Numbered from the stretch's first letter, positions 13,501-24,104 are shown. The stretch is 64,000 bases of DNA from Anastatus disparis (GCA_017163975.1 JAFFSR010000218.1:2480001-2544000); one strand, 5' to 3'. Program-made: numbers and translations. The notes: generated from the sequence alone by a model not told the origin.

Positions 13501-14070
13501 GTATAAAACAATTAGTTAACTAAAGAGTAAATAATTAAGGGATTAGTAAACTCACCCCTAATATCAACCCTCATTAAAAAATACAAAAAAAAGTTTCAAA
13601 TTCTTACTATTTTTCGTTTCTTCAAATTCGATGTTATTGTCCAGGGAGTTTTCGGCGCTTACTTGCTGTTGCGTTGATTTAATGGTTTGTTTCTTCTTCT
13701 TATTTAAAATCTTCTTGGCATCAGCTATTCTTTTAAGCGCTTTAATTGGTACTTTTTGCTTGACTTTAATAAGTGTTTTCTTAGCTTTTTGCTTGCGTTT
13801 GAGCGCGGTTTGCAAAGCGCGTTTACGCGGTAAACTGGCTTCAATTTTAGTTGGTAATTGACTACCAGTTGCAACTGCCTCAAATATATCACGGGCTAGC
13901 TGATTACGTGGTGTCGGTATGTTTTTACGAGTTTTATTACTAGGATTTCGACTATTATAATTACTAGTACTGCTGCTGCTAGAATCATTGACTGATAACG
14001 AACTGCTATCATTATTTGCCTTCTGTTTGGTTTTTGAAGGCGCTAGGGGTCTCTTCTCCCTGGATGCCAT
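1155..14070 (-). CDS. Large nuclear/chromatin-type protein with Cys/His-rich domain, 12 coding exons, 2050 aa
   Basis: This is the only confident protein gene in the window. Coding exons on the minus strand are 14070-13608, 12635-12198, 11193-10498, 7375-7091, 6663-6410, 6291-4768, 4648-4573, 3998-3736, 3569-3417, 3336-3026, 2941-1617 and 1519-1155. All junctions are GT-AG and all phases agree, and the sum is 6153 nt. The protein has a basic N-terminus (81-131), RRSS sites near 436 and 445, a long Glu/Ser/Thr-rich disordered stretch, a basic block KKRSRSPLK near 1189, a Cys/His region about 1270-1465, a second nuclear signal LPKRPR near 1645, a helical block about 1674-1759 and a Gln-rich tail. 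The composition suggests a nuclear scaffold or chromatin regulator, which is inference. I do not recognise a named family. The start is the ATG at 14070, in a GTGAGATGG context. With the 5' exon proposed at 19743, an in-frame TAA lies just upstream of the junction. Confidence 0.9.
1617..2941 (-). CDS. Coding exon 11 (residues 1488-1929)
   Basis: The acceptor is TTTATAG|ATTATTG and the donor GTTTAG|GTGTGT. The exon first gives LLYYYDIDVPESDEET, then a disordered Pro/Thr/Ser stretch with a nuclear signal (LPKRPR near 1645). An apparently ordered block follows at about 1674-1759 (VTPQGWEKCATMIQYDRDTK, then FLRHLILLEKYYRAGDL). The rest is low complexity, including an STSTSTST run. Confidence 0.92.
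3026..3336 (-). CDS. Coding exon 10 (residues 1385-1487), last Cys clusters
   Basis: The acceptor is TTATTACAG|GTGGAA and the donor GAAAAA|GTAAGATT, leaving phase 2. The exon encodes FCGTHY (Cys 1400, His 1403), TCTLCKRRL (Cys 1413, 1416) and FVCRLCRYF (Cys 1458, 1461). These paired C-x2-C/H motifs end the putative zinc-binding region. Confidence 0.91.
3417..3569 (-). CDS. Coding exon 9 (residues 1334-1384)
   Basis: This phase 0 exon of 153 nt has acceptor TGCTTTAG|GCAAAT and donor AATGAG|GTAAACAG. It encodes GCMARNCSEAARHHVKRRW with Cys 1356 and 1361 and His 1367 and 1368, probably further metal ligands, followed by a basic run. It is separated from exon 8 by a 166-bp intron that contains an inverted-repeat insertion. 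Confidence 0.9.
3617..3705. repeat. 89-bp palindromic hairpin inside intron 8
   Basis: The outer arms TTTTTTTGCCTAGCG (3617-3631) and CGCTAGGCAAAAAAA (3691-3705) are perfect complements. An inner pair TCGAAAATGC / GCATTTTCG is also present. The centre reads TTTCGCTCACTGTGCTCGA. The element makes up over half of the 166-bp intron, which suggests a MITE-like insertion. Confidence 0.8.
3736..3998 (-). CDS. Coding exon 8 (residues 1246-1333), first Cys cluster
   Basis: The acceptor is TTTGTTTAG|ACGAG and the donor AGAAAG|GTATTAC. The exon encodes Cys at 1277, 1281, 1282 and 1284 (RLCADNCCYCHGKFG) and Cys at 1321, 1323 and 1326 with His 1329 (CLCDACYRHVDRK). The spacing suggests one or two zinc-binding modules, but it matches no family I can name. 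The low repetitiveness contrasts with the flanking disordered exons. Confidence 0.9.
4484..4648 (-). other. Possible extended exon 7 giving a truncated isoform
   Basis: Reading through the donor at 4573 adds a short Gly/His/Asn-rich tail (CGNLGCGHNHIFNHNPF and more) ending in TAA. The product would be about 1274 residues and would lack the whole Cys/His region. Whether such a transcript exists cannot be seen from the DNA. Confidence 0.3.
4573..4648 (-). CDS. Coding exon 7 (residues 1221-1245), short
   Basis: The acceptor is TTTTTCAG|TTTGG and the donor TTGCG|GTAATC, leaving phase 1. Joined to exon 8 it recreates a GAC codon, so the frame continues as PRHSC-DEDND. The donor is only moderate. 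If it is not used, the frame reads on for 29 more codons to a TAA at 4484-4486. Confidence 0.75.
4768..6291 (-). CDS. Coding exon 6 (residues 713-1220), acidic Ser/Thr-rich
   Basis: This is the longest exon at 1524 nt, phase 0 at both ends, with acceptor TTTATAG|TGCAAT and donor AAGGAG|GTAAAAT. Most of it is acidic, low-complexity and disordered. The last 72 residues (1149-1220) look ordered: a predicted helix (LRQLGLESWEKVKERKAKKE), then YTGTLKTIIRIQKEK, a basic KKRSRSPLKMVLK motif and FYTIQKE. It carries IKTE, LKTE and VKNE SUMO-consensus sites. Confidence 0.92.
6410..6663 (-). CDS. Coding exon 5 (residues 628-712)
   Basis: The acceptor is ATAATTTAG|GTAAAAATG and the donor AATGAG|GTAAATAC. 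The exon starts in phase 1 and ends in phase 0. It encodes a short basic part (PTRKSTRTTAGK) followed by a very acidic stretch (EKSEENEPKDVENE). No conserved domain is recognised. Confidence 0.85.
7091..7375 (-). CDS. Coding exon 4 (residues 533-627)
   Basis: The acceptor is TTTAAAAG|AATTG and the donor CTCTG|GTAAATA, phase 1 on both sides. It encodes an acidic, Thr/Asp-rich disordered segment with another IKTE site. It lies after a 3.1-kb intron and is bounded by AT-rich intron sequence. Confidence 0.84.
7376..10497 (-). other. Intron 3 of the main gene (3.1 kb)
   Basis: The sequence is AT-rich with scattered GC-richer patches at 8220-8440 and 10300-10450. A minus-strand frame at 8250-8435 stays open for 61 codons and ends next to a GTACGT donor-like site, but it is not recognised. 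A short hairpin GCAAAGAC/GTCTTTGC lies at 10009-10034. No confirmed exon is seen. Confidence 0.5.
10498..11193 (-). CDS. Coding exon 3 (residues 301-532)
   Basis: The acceptor is TTTACAG|ACACAG and the donor AGAG|GTAAGAAC, a strong site. The exon encodes two close RRSS motifs near residues 436 and 445, typical of basophilic kinase targets. A predicted amphipathic helix follows near 464-485 (DEMIDQIKQTIAKSIESKIY). It also has IKTE and VKVE SUMO-consensus sites. Confidence 0.88.
11194..12197 (-). other. Intron 2 of the main gene (1.0 kb)
   Basis: AT-rich intron sequence bounded by a good donor (TCAG|GTAAATC) and acceptor. I see no repeat or open frame of note. Confidence 0.6.
12198..12635 (-). 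CDS. Coding exon 2 (residues 155-300)
   Basis: The acceptor is TTTTTTAAG|AGTGC and the donor TCAG|GTAAATC, both with phase 1. The segment is rich in Lys, Glu and Ser and looks disordered. It contains IKTEP near its centre, a strong SUMO-consensus match, and ends in a basic stretch (KGKKKSQAIKRSLRNGK). Confidence 0.87.
12636..13607 (-). other. Intron 1 of the coding region (1.0 kb)
   Basis: AT-rich intron between coding exons 1 and 2. Nothing else is recognised in it. Confidence 0.6.
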
Positions 14071-14094
14071 CTCACTTCCACCCACATTGGGCTT
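13608..14094 (-). CDS. Coding exon 1 (residues 1-154) with 24 nt of 5' UTR
   Basis: The acceptor CTTACAG lies just above 14094, and the donor is AAATA|GTAAGAA, leaving phase 1. The frame stays open from the ATG at 14070 back to the acceptor, so an upstream coding start is excluded only if the proposed noncoding exon at 19743 is used. The encoded segment is Ser/Asn-rich, then strongly basic from 81 to 131 (PRKRALQTALKRKQ and a KKKK run), which is a likely nuclear-localisation or nucleic-acid-binding stretch. Confidence 0.88.
14043..14087 (-). promoter_or_regulatory. 14-codon upstream ORF overlapping the main start
   Basis: An ATG at 14087 opens a different frame and stops at TAG 14045-14043, past the main ATG at 14070. 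Its context (CCCAATGT) is weak and that of the main ATG (GAGATGG) is stronger, so leaky scanning is expected. A regulatory role is inference. Confidence 0.4.
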
Positions 14095-14421
14095 CTGTAA
14101 GCAAAAGAAAAAAAAATTCTTTTTTTAGTTGGGCATTTAATGTCTTGAAAAATAATTGAAGAGCATAAAAATTTATGTAAAACCATTTTTAATTGTAAAT
14201 ATTCAGAACTTCAAATATTACATTTTTAATGATTGAAAAAGAAATCTATTTTTTAAAAGATTTTTCTATTGGTGGCTAGAAAATACTGGAGATTTTAAGG
14301 GTAGTGAAATTTATGTACAGAAATCAAATAATAAAATTATAAATAAAACAATTCATTCATTACTTCAATACATAAATTCAATCATCAAATACTAGTACCA
14401 GTGACTGTGACTGAGATGCTC

Positions 14422-14720
14422 TACTGAAAATATATGAGCTCTCATATGCGATCTTATATTAGATATCATATGAGATATCGCATGAGATCGCACATAAAAT
14501 CTCATATATTTTAAAATTTTTTAAAATAAAATAAAATATATGAGAGATCACATATAAGATCGCACACGAGATCGCATATGAGATCTCATAGGCGATTTCA
14601 TACGAGATCTCATATGCGATCTCATATATAATCTCACATGGAATCTCTCATATATTATCATGACATCTCATATGAGATCGCATATGTGATCTCACTTGAG
14701 AGCTCATAATATTTTCAGTA
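14422..14720. mobile_element. TA-flanked MITE built from GAGATC/CATATG words
   Basis: The terminal inverted repeats start CTGAAAATATATGAGCTCTC on the left. The right end mirrors this (GAGAGCTCATAATATTTTCAG). Both ends are flanked by TA, consistent with a TA target duplication of the Tc1/mariner type. The interior is made almost entirely of degenerate copies of GAGATCTCATATGCGATCTC and its complement. It lies in the 5' intron, just upstream of coding exon 1. Confidence 0.75.
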
Positions 14721-17700
14721 GGGTGTAACAGGCAAATATTTAAAAATAAAGAGGTCTATGTTGAAAAAACTGATTTAAATACTGTAAAATATAAATTTTT
14801 GTACTAATATTCGAAAGAATAATTTAAGAAAAATTATTTCATTTACATGTAAAAGCATGATTGTATATGATGACACCGATAAATAAATGAATTTCAACGT
14901 TAAATATTTAACAAATAAACTTTTGTAATAAAAAAATTTAAATTAGTCAATAATTATTTTTTATACAATGATATAGATACAATGTATCAAGTAAAACAGA
15001 AAAACTAAAAAATCAAATTTCACAGTTATTGTAAAGGGTGAATTCTAATGGTATATGAAAGTCAACTCAACATTGTAAGTTACAAATCAAGTAGCTGATA
15101 AATTAGCAATTGTGATTTTGATCAATGTTCATAACAAATAAATAACGTTGTTAAAATACAATAAAAATAATAAAAACGAATAAAAAATTCTATGATAAAA
15201 AGGGATTAGATTAAATAATTTAAAGTAATTAATTGGAAATTGAGAATTTTTATTAACATAATTATAAATAATAATTCATTGTAGTTTATTTACTTTATTT
15301 ATTTTATCAAAGCAAAATTCAAGTTATTCTGATGTTACTATTGCTTATCCAATCAGCAATGCCATTAAATTGCAATACGTCAGCACCCTTAACAAAAGCA
15401 TGCAAGCTAAAGTTTAAAGTGATACAATTTATAGATAGGCCTAAATTCAATTTGTAAGAATCCTTTAATTTATTAAAAAGGAAAGATCCATACAAAATTC
15501 AAGTATAATTTCTAAATTACAAAATGGTAACAAAAATGTATAACTGTAAGATGCCTATTTAATATCTTATAACATATTTTTAATTTTTCAAACATTATTT
15601 TTTTATTGGTTGCATAAATAATTGATATCAGAAAAACAAGAAAAAGATTGTAATACCTTTTTAAATGTCACAAAAAAAGGAAAAAAAAATGTACTGTATT
15701 TGAAAAATTATTATGAGCCGTTTGAAACAATGAACATTTGCAAAATTAAATTGAAATTGATTTATCTATATAAAAAATTAATAATTTCGTTTGAATAATT
15801 AAATTATAAAAATATAGTATTAAATGCAATATATTTATTTTTAGCTTGCTTCTAATTTGATTCAGAAAAAGCAAAAAATATTGAAAAAGTGATATAACTC
15901 AATATTATGTGTATGCAGTCTTGGAAATATTTTGAAATATAATAGAAATCCCTTGAGTAGTTTTATTATATTCAAAATCTTTAAAATTAAGTGATACTGA
16001 TATTTATATTTTATTGTAAATTAATATATTTTACTAATTTTTAAGCTACATAACTAACTTCTCTGATACCTTGAAAATTTAAGGACATGCTAAGGCTATA
16101 AAATTATGATTAAGTAAACCTTTTTATCCAAATATAATAAATAAAATTTTAATTGTTATAAAGAGATTCTTGATTATAAATTTTATATGTTCCAAAGAAG
16201 AGTTAATCAAAATTGATGTAATTTTAATAGTTAAATAAATATATTAGATTCATAAAATTGATGTTTAGATTTTTCACCTAAAAATCTAATGAATGTAATA
16301 AAAATTTATTCAACATTATTCAAATTTCTTTATATTTAAGAATAAAATTAAAAAGGAAATTAATCATTAATAAACAGAAATCCCTGAAAAAAAAACTTGA
16401 CAAATTTCTCATACAAATACAATCTGCAACAGTAAAAATAAATAAAAAGATAGTAATAAGGATATTTGTAATTCTATAAATAAAGAATACGTCTAAAATG
16501 AAAATCCAGTTCTTACATCTATGCTATAAGAATACACATGCAAATGTTTTAAGTTAATTTTCTTTCAGTAATAGCAAACAAGCACTTTGAATTCATGAAT
16601 ATTTGTCTTCAATGTGTAAGAATAGAGGTATATCTATAAATACCAAAATTTATGTTCTACTTATAAATATCAGTATCCTAAAGAAATAAAAAAAAGCCAC
16701 TACAAAAAAAATTGTTCATTTTCCAAATTACATGCATATCACATAATTAATTAAATTTACTTTCGTCAATGGGATTGAAATGCTCCATTTTGTGTATCGC
16801 CTTGACAAGGTAAAATGCACAGCAGAGACCTTCCCATCATTCCTCAACAATTTGATGTAAGCAATTCATCGCTGATCTGTTGCATATTTTTCTCCGTTGT
16901 CCCAAAAAATTTTTATTGTATCTGACCTAAAAACAACCCTATTTACTTAACTTTCTGTTTTTTCTTTCTTTTAATGTTATTTAATTTCTAACATTTAAAA
17001 AGTTACAAGCTTTTAATGTTCTTCTTAATATTATATTAAATAATTATTTTTATATCAGTAATATCACTTTCATAAAAGTTCTAATAATATGCTTAGTATA
17101 TATTTGTTATTAATGAACTTCAAAATTTATCATTATAATTTAAACGTTTTTAATGTTTAAACAAATTACTTAAATAATTATAATTTCTTTCATTTAAATA
17201 TTTAATTATCCACAAAATCTTACAATAAACTTCATAATAAAGTTACACGTTAGATTTACTTTATTAGGAATGAACTTCTAATTTTCTGATATAATAATCA
17301 ATGAATTTATTTAATATAAAACATACCCATTTATAACTGATTTATTATATAAAAAAGCTTAATTTTAAATAATAAAATAAAAAATAACATCCTTAAAATA
17401 AGATTTAATCTTTTTGAAAATACATAATTTTAAATACCGTTATATGCAAATATTGGTATATCAACTATATTGATCCTTTTAAAATTAAATTGATAGATTG
17501 TTCATTAATAACAAAAATAATTAATTTTAATGTCAATAGATTTTATAAGCTTTAAAACTAAATATTAAAGCCAAATTTTAAAAAAGTAGTCACTATATAG
17601 CTGATGTTACTCAGCACTCCCCCCATAAAGCAATATCAACAGGTTGCAAGCATCCCCATCAAACAGTATCAAGTTTTTTGCTTAAATTTACTTTCTATCA

Positions 17701-18850
17701 TAACAAAATTGATATTCAATTATTCTTTTACTTTATTTTTAATGAAAGAAAGTAATTTTCAGAATGTTTTATTTCAAAATTTTAGAAATGAATAACTCCA
17801 CCCCCTATGTGATAGTGGGAGGGATGAATTTTTCAATTTCAATATATTCAATGAAAAATAATGATAAATTAATATAAATTTATATTGAATATGTTAAATA
17901 CATTGCAAACAATGCATTTAAAGCCAAAAATGTGATAATTTTTGTTTATTAAGCACAGAAATATGAAAATCCTTTGGCTTAAGTTTCACAGGATAAAAAC
18001 TACCCCTAATGTTTTTCTTCCTGTATATTTGCTAAATTAATAAATTAAATTAACAAAAAAAATAATTAACATTACAAAAGTATAAAAGATCTTGAGATCC
18101 AAACAAATATTAAGAAAATTTAGAATCGAAGACTCTATTTATACAATGGCAACGAAGTTGCATGTATGATTTTGAGTATAAAGTTCAAGTTTTTGGCTTA
18201 TATATTACAATATTTATAATAAGCTCTTTTGTATTAAAAATATTGCAATATTTCTGTTAAACATTGATATAATTGCTTTATCAAAGCTTTGGAATGCTTT
18301 GCAGCCATACTTTCATTCGTAACTTTAAATTTTCAAACTTTAAAATCTACAAAAGTTTTTTTGGAACATTTTAAAAATAAACAAATATTTCTATACATGC
18401 ATATGTACACATATATTTCAAAATAAATTCCAAAATAAATCATAAGATAAATATTTGATCAATGATTTTAAACATCCTGGTAATCGAACCTTACTGAATT
18501 TGCAGTACCAGGTGCACAGAGCTTCCATTCGAAACAATTTATTTTCAAAAAGTAGCTCTCCTATTCTAACAAAGAGCAAATAACTGGATCTTAAAAAAAA
18601 AAGAGAGTAAGAGAATCATTAGAGCGAGAAAAGCCAGTAGTTCTTCTTTTAAAAAAGTTCAAAGTCAAAAATAAAAGGAGCAAATTAGTCAACATCCACG
18701 ATAAAGGCTCTGAAGCGTCGAAAACATACCCATGTAACCTGCCCCTTAAAATAAAAATTCGCGAAAGGGGGTAGTGCATACTGATCGCGTCTTTGAAAAT
18801 TACGTGACAAACTCGTATCGTTTTCTTATTCACACATACATATATCTACA
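14721..18850. other. AT-rich intronic stretch, no gene seen
   Basis: This is part of the proposed 5.6-kb 5' intron. It is very AT-rich. Short open frames lack codon structure. A possible tRNA-like relic with a GGTTCGATTACC box on the minus strand lies near 18476-18527, but it is too degraded to call. Confidence 0.45.
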
Positions 18851-21550
18851 CACATACAACGTCTCTCTCTCTCTCTCTTTCTGTTTTAACTTACTCTTCA
18901 CCGTCGTCGTCGTCGCCAACGTTTGGTTCTCTTGCCGTCGTGTATTTCTCTCACTTTTGCTTTGCTTGCGCGCGCGTGCTATACTATATATTGCGTTTCC
19001 CTCACTCACTTTAAAACTCTCAACTCGTCTCTCTCTTGCTTTTGAAACTTGGGAAAATGTTTTGCTGCTTTTTAATGCCTCGGCCCCGCGCGACTTTGTT
19101 TCCGGCTCTATCTTAATTCACGAGAAACAAATTACGAAAATTCTTAAACTATCCTTTAGATCAACTCATAAGCTTACTACTCGATATAAAAATAATGTTA
19201 TTTTACCATTAAATACAACGAATACGGAGCAACGAAAAAAAAAAAATTTTTCTTCTTCTTACGTTTGTAACACGGCTTTTGTACACATATATACTTAATA
19301 AACAAAAAGGTCGGACGGGCCTCGCTTTACTACTTCAGCTCTGTTAAAAAGCAGCAGCAGCAACACCGAGTAGCGCTCTCTCGACACTCTCCTAGGCACT
19401 GGTTCTCTTGGTATATGTGTGTATTAAGTCTACACACTGTACTGTACTCTCTCTCTGTGTGTTTCTCTTTCTCTCTCTCCTTGGTCGTGTCTCTCGCTGA
19501 GTTCCGGCGGCGGTGTGCGCGCGCGCTTTACTTTACACACATACAGACACACCACGCGCGCACGCACGCATACTCGTGTACATACACACATTACATGCAA
19601 CACATACAACAGGCTACTATATACCAAAGAGAGAGAGAGAAGCAAACAGGGAATTGAAAATACCTTTACGATATTTAACCCTTAATATATATAAGATGCA
19701 AAAGGTTTATTTAGTATTAATGTTAAAAGAGATTAAACTCACCTTTTAAAGAACGCGTTCGAAGCAGCGAAACAACTAGCCGAGGACCCAAATATAGAAA
19801 AAAAGAGCAGTGAAGAAAAAATGGTGTATGAAGCTTATAACAAAATATATACGAGAGACACACACGGGCTAATATAATATTGGGTGTGCGATGGCCGACC
19901 CGTAACGTCGTGTCTTGTAGCGCCTCTCTTCATCAACCACACAGTCTCTGCCTCGCTCTCTTTCTCTCTCTCTTTTTGGATTTTCTTGTGTCTCTGTGTG
20001 TATACGTATATGTATACACGAGCTGCGTGGGCCTTGTTACTACCAACTTCTCTCTCTCGCTTTTAGTCGTTTATTCCTTCTCTCCGTCTGTTTCGTTAAG
20101 TTTTTCTCTCTCTCTCTATTCGCTTCCTGCGCTTGTGCGCGCCGCCTGATGGCTTTTTACCTTCTGCACAGAGAGAGAGAAAGAGAGAGAGAGCAGCAGC
20201 AGCAGCAACAGCACACTCAGCACCGAATATGTTGAAGTATATAAAATTCTCTCTCTCTTCTCTATCTCTTTTTTCCACACCAATTCTTTAACTCTCTCTC
20301 CTCTCTTTTATTATTTCTTCTTTTTTTCCACTCTACATGCTATATATGCATACCCACATACATACGTGTGTTTAATATAGTCAGGGTGGTTTTTCGGGGA
20401 CACGCTGCTTTATACTCGATGCGTATGTATTAGTGAGGTCCCAAAAGAAGGGAGGACCATAAGGAGTGTCTCTTTCTCTCTCTTGTTTTTTTTTTATTTT
20501 TCAGAGTCTCTCTAATCTATGCAATATATACACATATATGTACAGTCAAAGAGAGAGCAAAATATTTAATGCACATAAGTGTACGTATGTATGTAAAGAG
20601 TGTAAAAAGATTGACTTTAGATCATTTTTCGTAAGTTTTTTTTTATAGAGAATCTTAGTGAGTACGTACGTGCAATTCCCGTTGGTTTGCGCAGGGTTGG
20701 TACGTTCGGCTTTAGAGGTATATTATATTGTAGTCTGAATATTTTAACCATATAGCAGGCCTAGAAGATAGAAAGAGAAAAGGCTATATGGTATTTACGC
20801 TCACATATATACATACACGTACAACAGCGCCATCTGACGATTAATTTTAAAGCAAGAAGGAAAGAGAGTCTCTCCCGCAATGCACGACGATGATTTTTAG
20901 TAGTAGTAGTATAGTAGTACCCAAGAGAAAAAGAGAGAGAGAGAGAGAGAGAAACTTTAATGTCTCTCCCTCCCCTACTTTTAGGTTAGCTCTCTTTTTC
21001 GTTTCTCTCTCTCTCTCTTTCTCTCGTTTCGCCACAAGTAGAAGCGTTCGACGTTGCCGTTGCTCAGCGTTTGTACGCTATATAATGTTCTTGCAACGAA
21101 ATACTACTACTAGTACTACTATTACTATAATATTACTACTACCAGGCAAAAAAAAACTCATTGGTTTGCTGCTTTTTCAGCTTCTTGTTTTTTTTTTCCT
21201 TTTTTTGCCCGTTTTTCCATCTCGCTCCCTTTTTGGCTTTTCCGAGAGACACACGCGCTTTTTTCGCCATTCCTCGTATTACGATAATGACGATGATCAT
21301 GTTTTCTCTTTGCACAAAGAGAGCAGAGACAATTTTTCATGTACACATTGTTTGTCCTCTTTGTTTCTCTCCCCTTCTTTTTTTTTTTTTTATTTTGAGC
21401 AGAGAAAGAATGCTTCTGCACACAGATTTAATATATTATACGTACATCTGTACGTATACGTGGATATATAAAACGTTGGAATTATACAAAGAGAGAGAGA
21501 AGCTTTTTTGTGGGTGTTGTATATTGCGAGACGTTGAGTGTTTGCGTTAA
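18850..21550. promoter_or_regulatory. GA/CT- and CA/TG-rich block, probable promoter region
   Basis: Many separate (CT)n and (GA)n runs occur, for example near 18860, 19447, 19625, 20055, 20110, 20170, 20935 and 21005. They are mixed with CGCG-rich and CACACA patches and a CAG run at 20192. The GC and CpG level is far above the surroundings. GA repeats are known binding sites for GAGA-type factors in insect promoters. Open frames here are translations of the simple repeats, not genes. Confidence 0.5.
19743..19900 (-). promoter_or_regulatory. Candidate 5' noncoding exon of the main gene
   Basis: On the minus strand TTCTTTAAAAG|GTGAGTTTAATC is a near-consensus donor, with the exon ending at 19743. 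Joined to the acceptor at 14095, the codons before the junction read TAA AAG, so the ATG at 14070 becomes the first in-frame start. The upstream border is a guess. The GA/CT-rich surroundings fit an insect promoter. Confidence 0.45.
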
Positions 21551-21599
21551 CTTCGTTGTTTAAAAAACTTCGATGTGACATTGCCGCTTTGTTTGCACG

Positions 21600-24100
21600 C
21601 CTAGAATTCGAGAGAGTACAACAAGTGGCTACTTTGAGCTGGAATGGAGAAGAAAAATTTCGATTCGATAATGATTTGGAACGATGGAGATGTTTAGTCC
21701 TTGGATAGAAAGGGTTTGAGGAAATTTCGATGACTAATGATTCGAGGAATCTTGATTTTTAGAAAATCTCAGCCGTTGTAAGCTGTTTGGGCGTTTTAAA
21801 GTTGCTTTTTTTAGTTTTGACGATTGGAAGAAGCTTACGGTTATTTTTTTTACAAAATTAATTTTAAAAGTTGAGATTCTTTGTTGTTTGCTTCGAATTT
21901 TATGAAATTCGAAAATTATAATCAACGCTCACGCCCTGTTTTCTAAAATGGACGCGTGGCACTTGGCAAAGTTCACAATATTAAACGAGTAATACGAAAT
22001 TTTGTATTTAAGGATATTCCCTTTCTTAATAATGTCCTTGCAAATTTTCAAACATATTTGTGCAATAATTTAAATAACAAATGCCATTTCTAACATGAAA
22101 ATTCCAAAATTGCTAATAAAAAAGGTAATTTTTGAGAAAATCATGGAAAATTTTTTATTTTACAAGTTTTATTTTAAATAAAGTTTCTAAAGTAACAAAG
22201 CCTCATTATCCTTTGTCCTTCATCCTTTGTATCGTGCAAAGTGCTTTCTCCGTATCAAATTTCAAGCATTTACCAAAGTTTCAACAATAATTAATAAATT
22301 TGTTTAATTTAACGAAAAATCAACAAAAAATTAAAAACTTGATTAAAAAAAAATACAATTAAAACACGCTTTAAACTAAGCTAGCGTCCTTCGTTCATTA
22401 CGATTTTCTGACGTTCGCTAGCGATAGCAGATACACGTCAGCAACTTTCACCAGATGTCCCATTTGTTTCAAAAAAATTTACTACGAATTACAATAGTAC
22501 CGAATAGTTTGCGATTATAATGTTTTAATGTTATATTTTTGCCGTTAAAAGTTGAACTTATTATTTATTATTGATTGCTTTTAACGTTAAATAAAGAATT
22601 TGTTGAAAATTCATATTTAAATAAATAATTATGAAGTAAAGTTTGAATGAATAAATCGTCAATGTTAAAAAAGATAATGGAAATTACAAAAATTGACTTT
22701 TACTACTTAATTAAAAATGTGAAAATAGTTTCTAACTGAATGTATAATGTTACGAATCAACCCTTCAGCATTTCGTCATTTATAAGCAATTTTTAAAAAT
22801 TTTAATGATATATCTTGGAATTTTTTCATTAAAAAGAAAGATTATTTTATTTTTTATCAGTATAATGGTTCAAATTTCAGTGAATATTGTAAAAATCAAC
22901 GATAGTAGTCTAGCAAAAATAAAATTATTGAAATTCTTATGAATATCATCCCTTGAAAAAAGATTTGGTCTTACCCCTTTACATTTATGACGATTTTTAG
23001 AATGATATTGAAAGAAAATTGATATTTTTTCATTACGAAGAATATTTATAATATTCTAAACAAAAATTAACAATCATTGACACTTTTGTTATAAACAAAT
23101 AACAAAATCAATAAGTAAACAATTGGGGTATTGTAGACCAACGAAATACGATTCTACTTAAAAGCAAAAATGTATTTTTAAAAGCTAAATTGTTAACTAA
23201 ATACATTTAAGGGTTATGAAATATTAAAAATAATTGAAATATACAATAATAAATTAGATAAAAGCATGAAATAAATAATTAGAAACTCACTTAACCCTCT
23301 CTAAAATTATGAAATATGTTTTTTAAAAATGAATTGTTTGGTAACAGAGAATAATTAATAATTTTTCAATTTAATTTTAATAACAAAGCATAAAAATTAA
23401 CAATAATTAACAGCAAATAAACAAATAAAGTTTTAATTTTTTGTTTACTAGATACTGTTAAGATTTAGTATGCAAATATAACCAAGACTGAAATTGTAAT
23501 GTTAAAAAGATACTTTTCACAAATAATCAAAGAAAAATAACAAAATATTTTTCATAATTTAAATAAATTTCTAAACAATAAAAATTAACAATATTCTTAA
23601 ATTATATAAAACATTATCATAACAGCTAATATAATCCTTTAATAAAACAACGTTAAATTTCATAAAATTACACGATGATCAATACGAGAATCTTAGAGGA
23701 CGTTCGGCTGCGCGAGAGCGTAAACATGATAAATTTTATTAAAGCATTCAGTACTAGTGATAGCTTATTAAGATTCATATGCATTTTTTCATTTCATTAA
23801 ACATTTATAGAACGTCATATTCAGCACAAATGTTTTGCAAATGCAATTACAAAATGACATATCTACTTCTTTTTACGAGATATAAATATAAATATGATAA
23901 TTGTACAATTTTTCTTTATTTTTACAAAATATGATGCGTAATTTCAACAAATGTTTGTTATATTTGTTAATAATTTTAACTTCATTTGTTAAGTTGACAT
24001 TAAGCATGGAAAAATAATTAATGCTGAATTCCAGACTGAGCATCATAAAAAAAATTATTCTTTCAAAAGATAAGAGCACATATTTTAAACTATTTTTATA
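21600..24100. other. AT-rich stretch upstream of the main gene, no gene seen
   Basis: No coding frame, repeat or RNA gene can be supported here. Composition returns to strongly AT-rich after about 21.6 kb. Confidence 0.5.
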
Positions 24101-24104
24101 AGTA

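Noticed and set aside
18476..18527. tRNA-like sequence with GGTTCGATTACC box on the minus strand
   Set aside because: No cloverleaf or clear A box can be drawn, and no SINE body follows. At most it is a relic.
18774..21581. Many overlapping open frames with Ser/Leu/Arg/Glu-rich products
   Set aside because: They are translations of (CT)n, (GA)n and CA repeats in several frames on both strands. None has a plausible protein composition.
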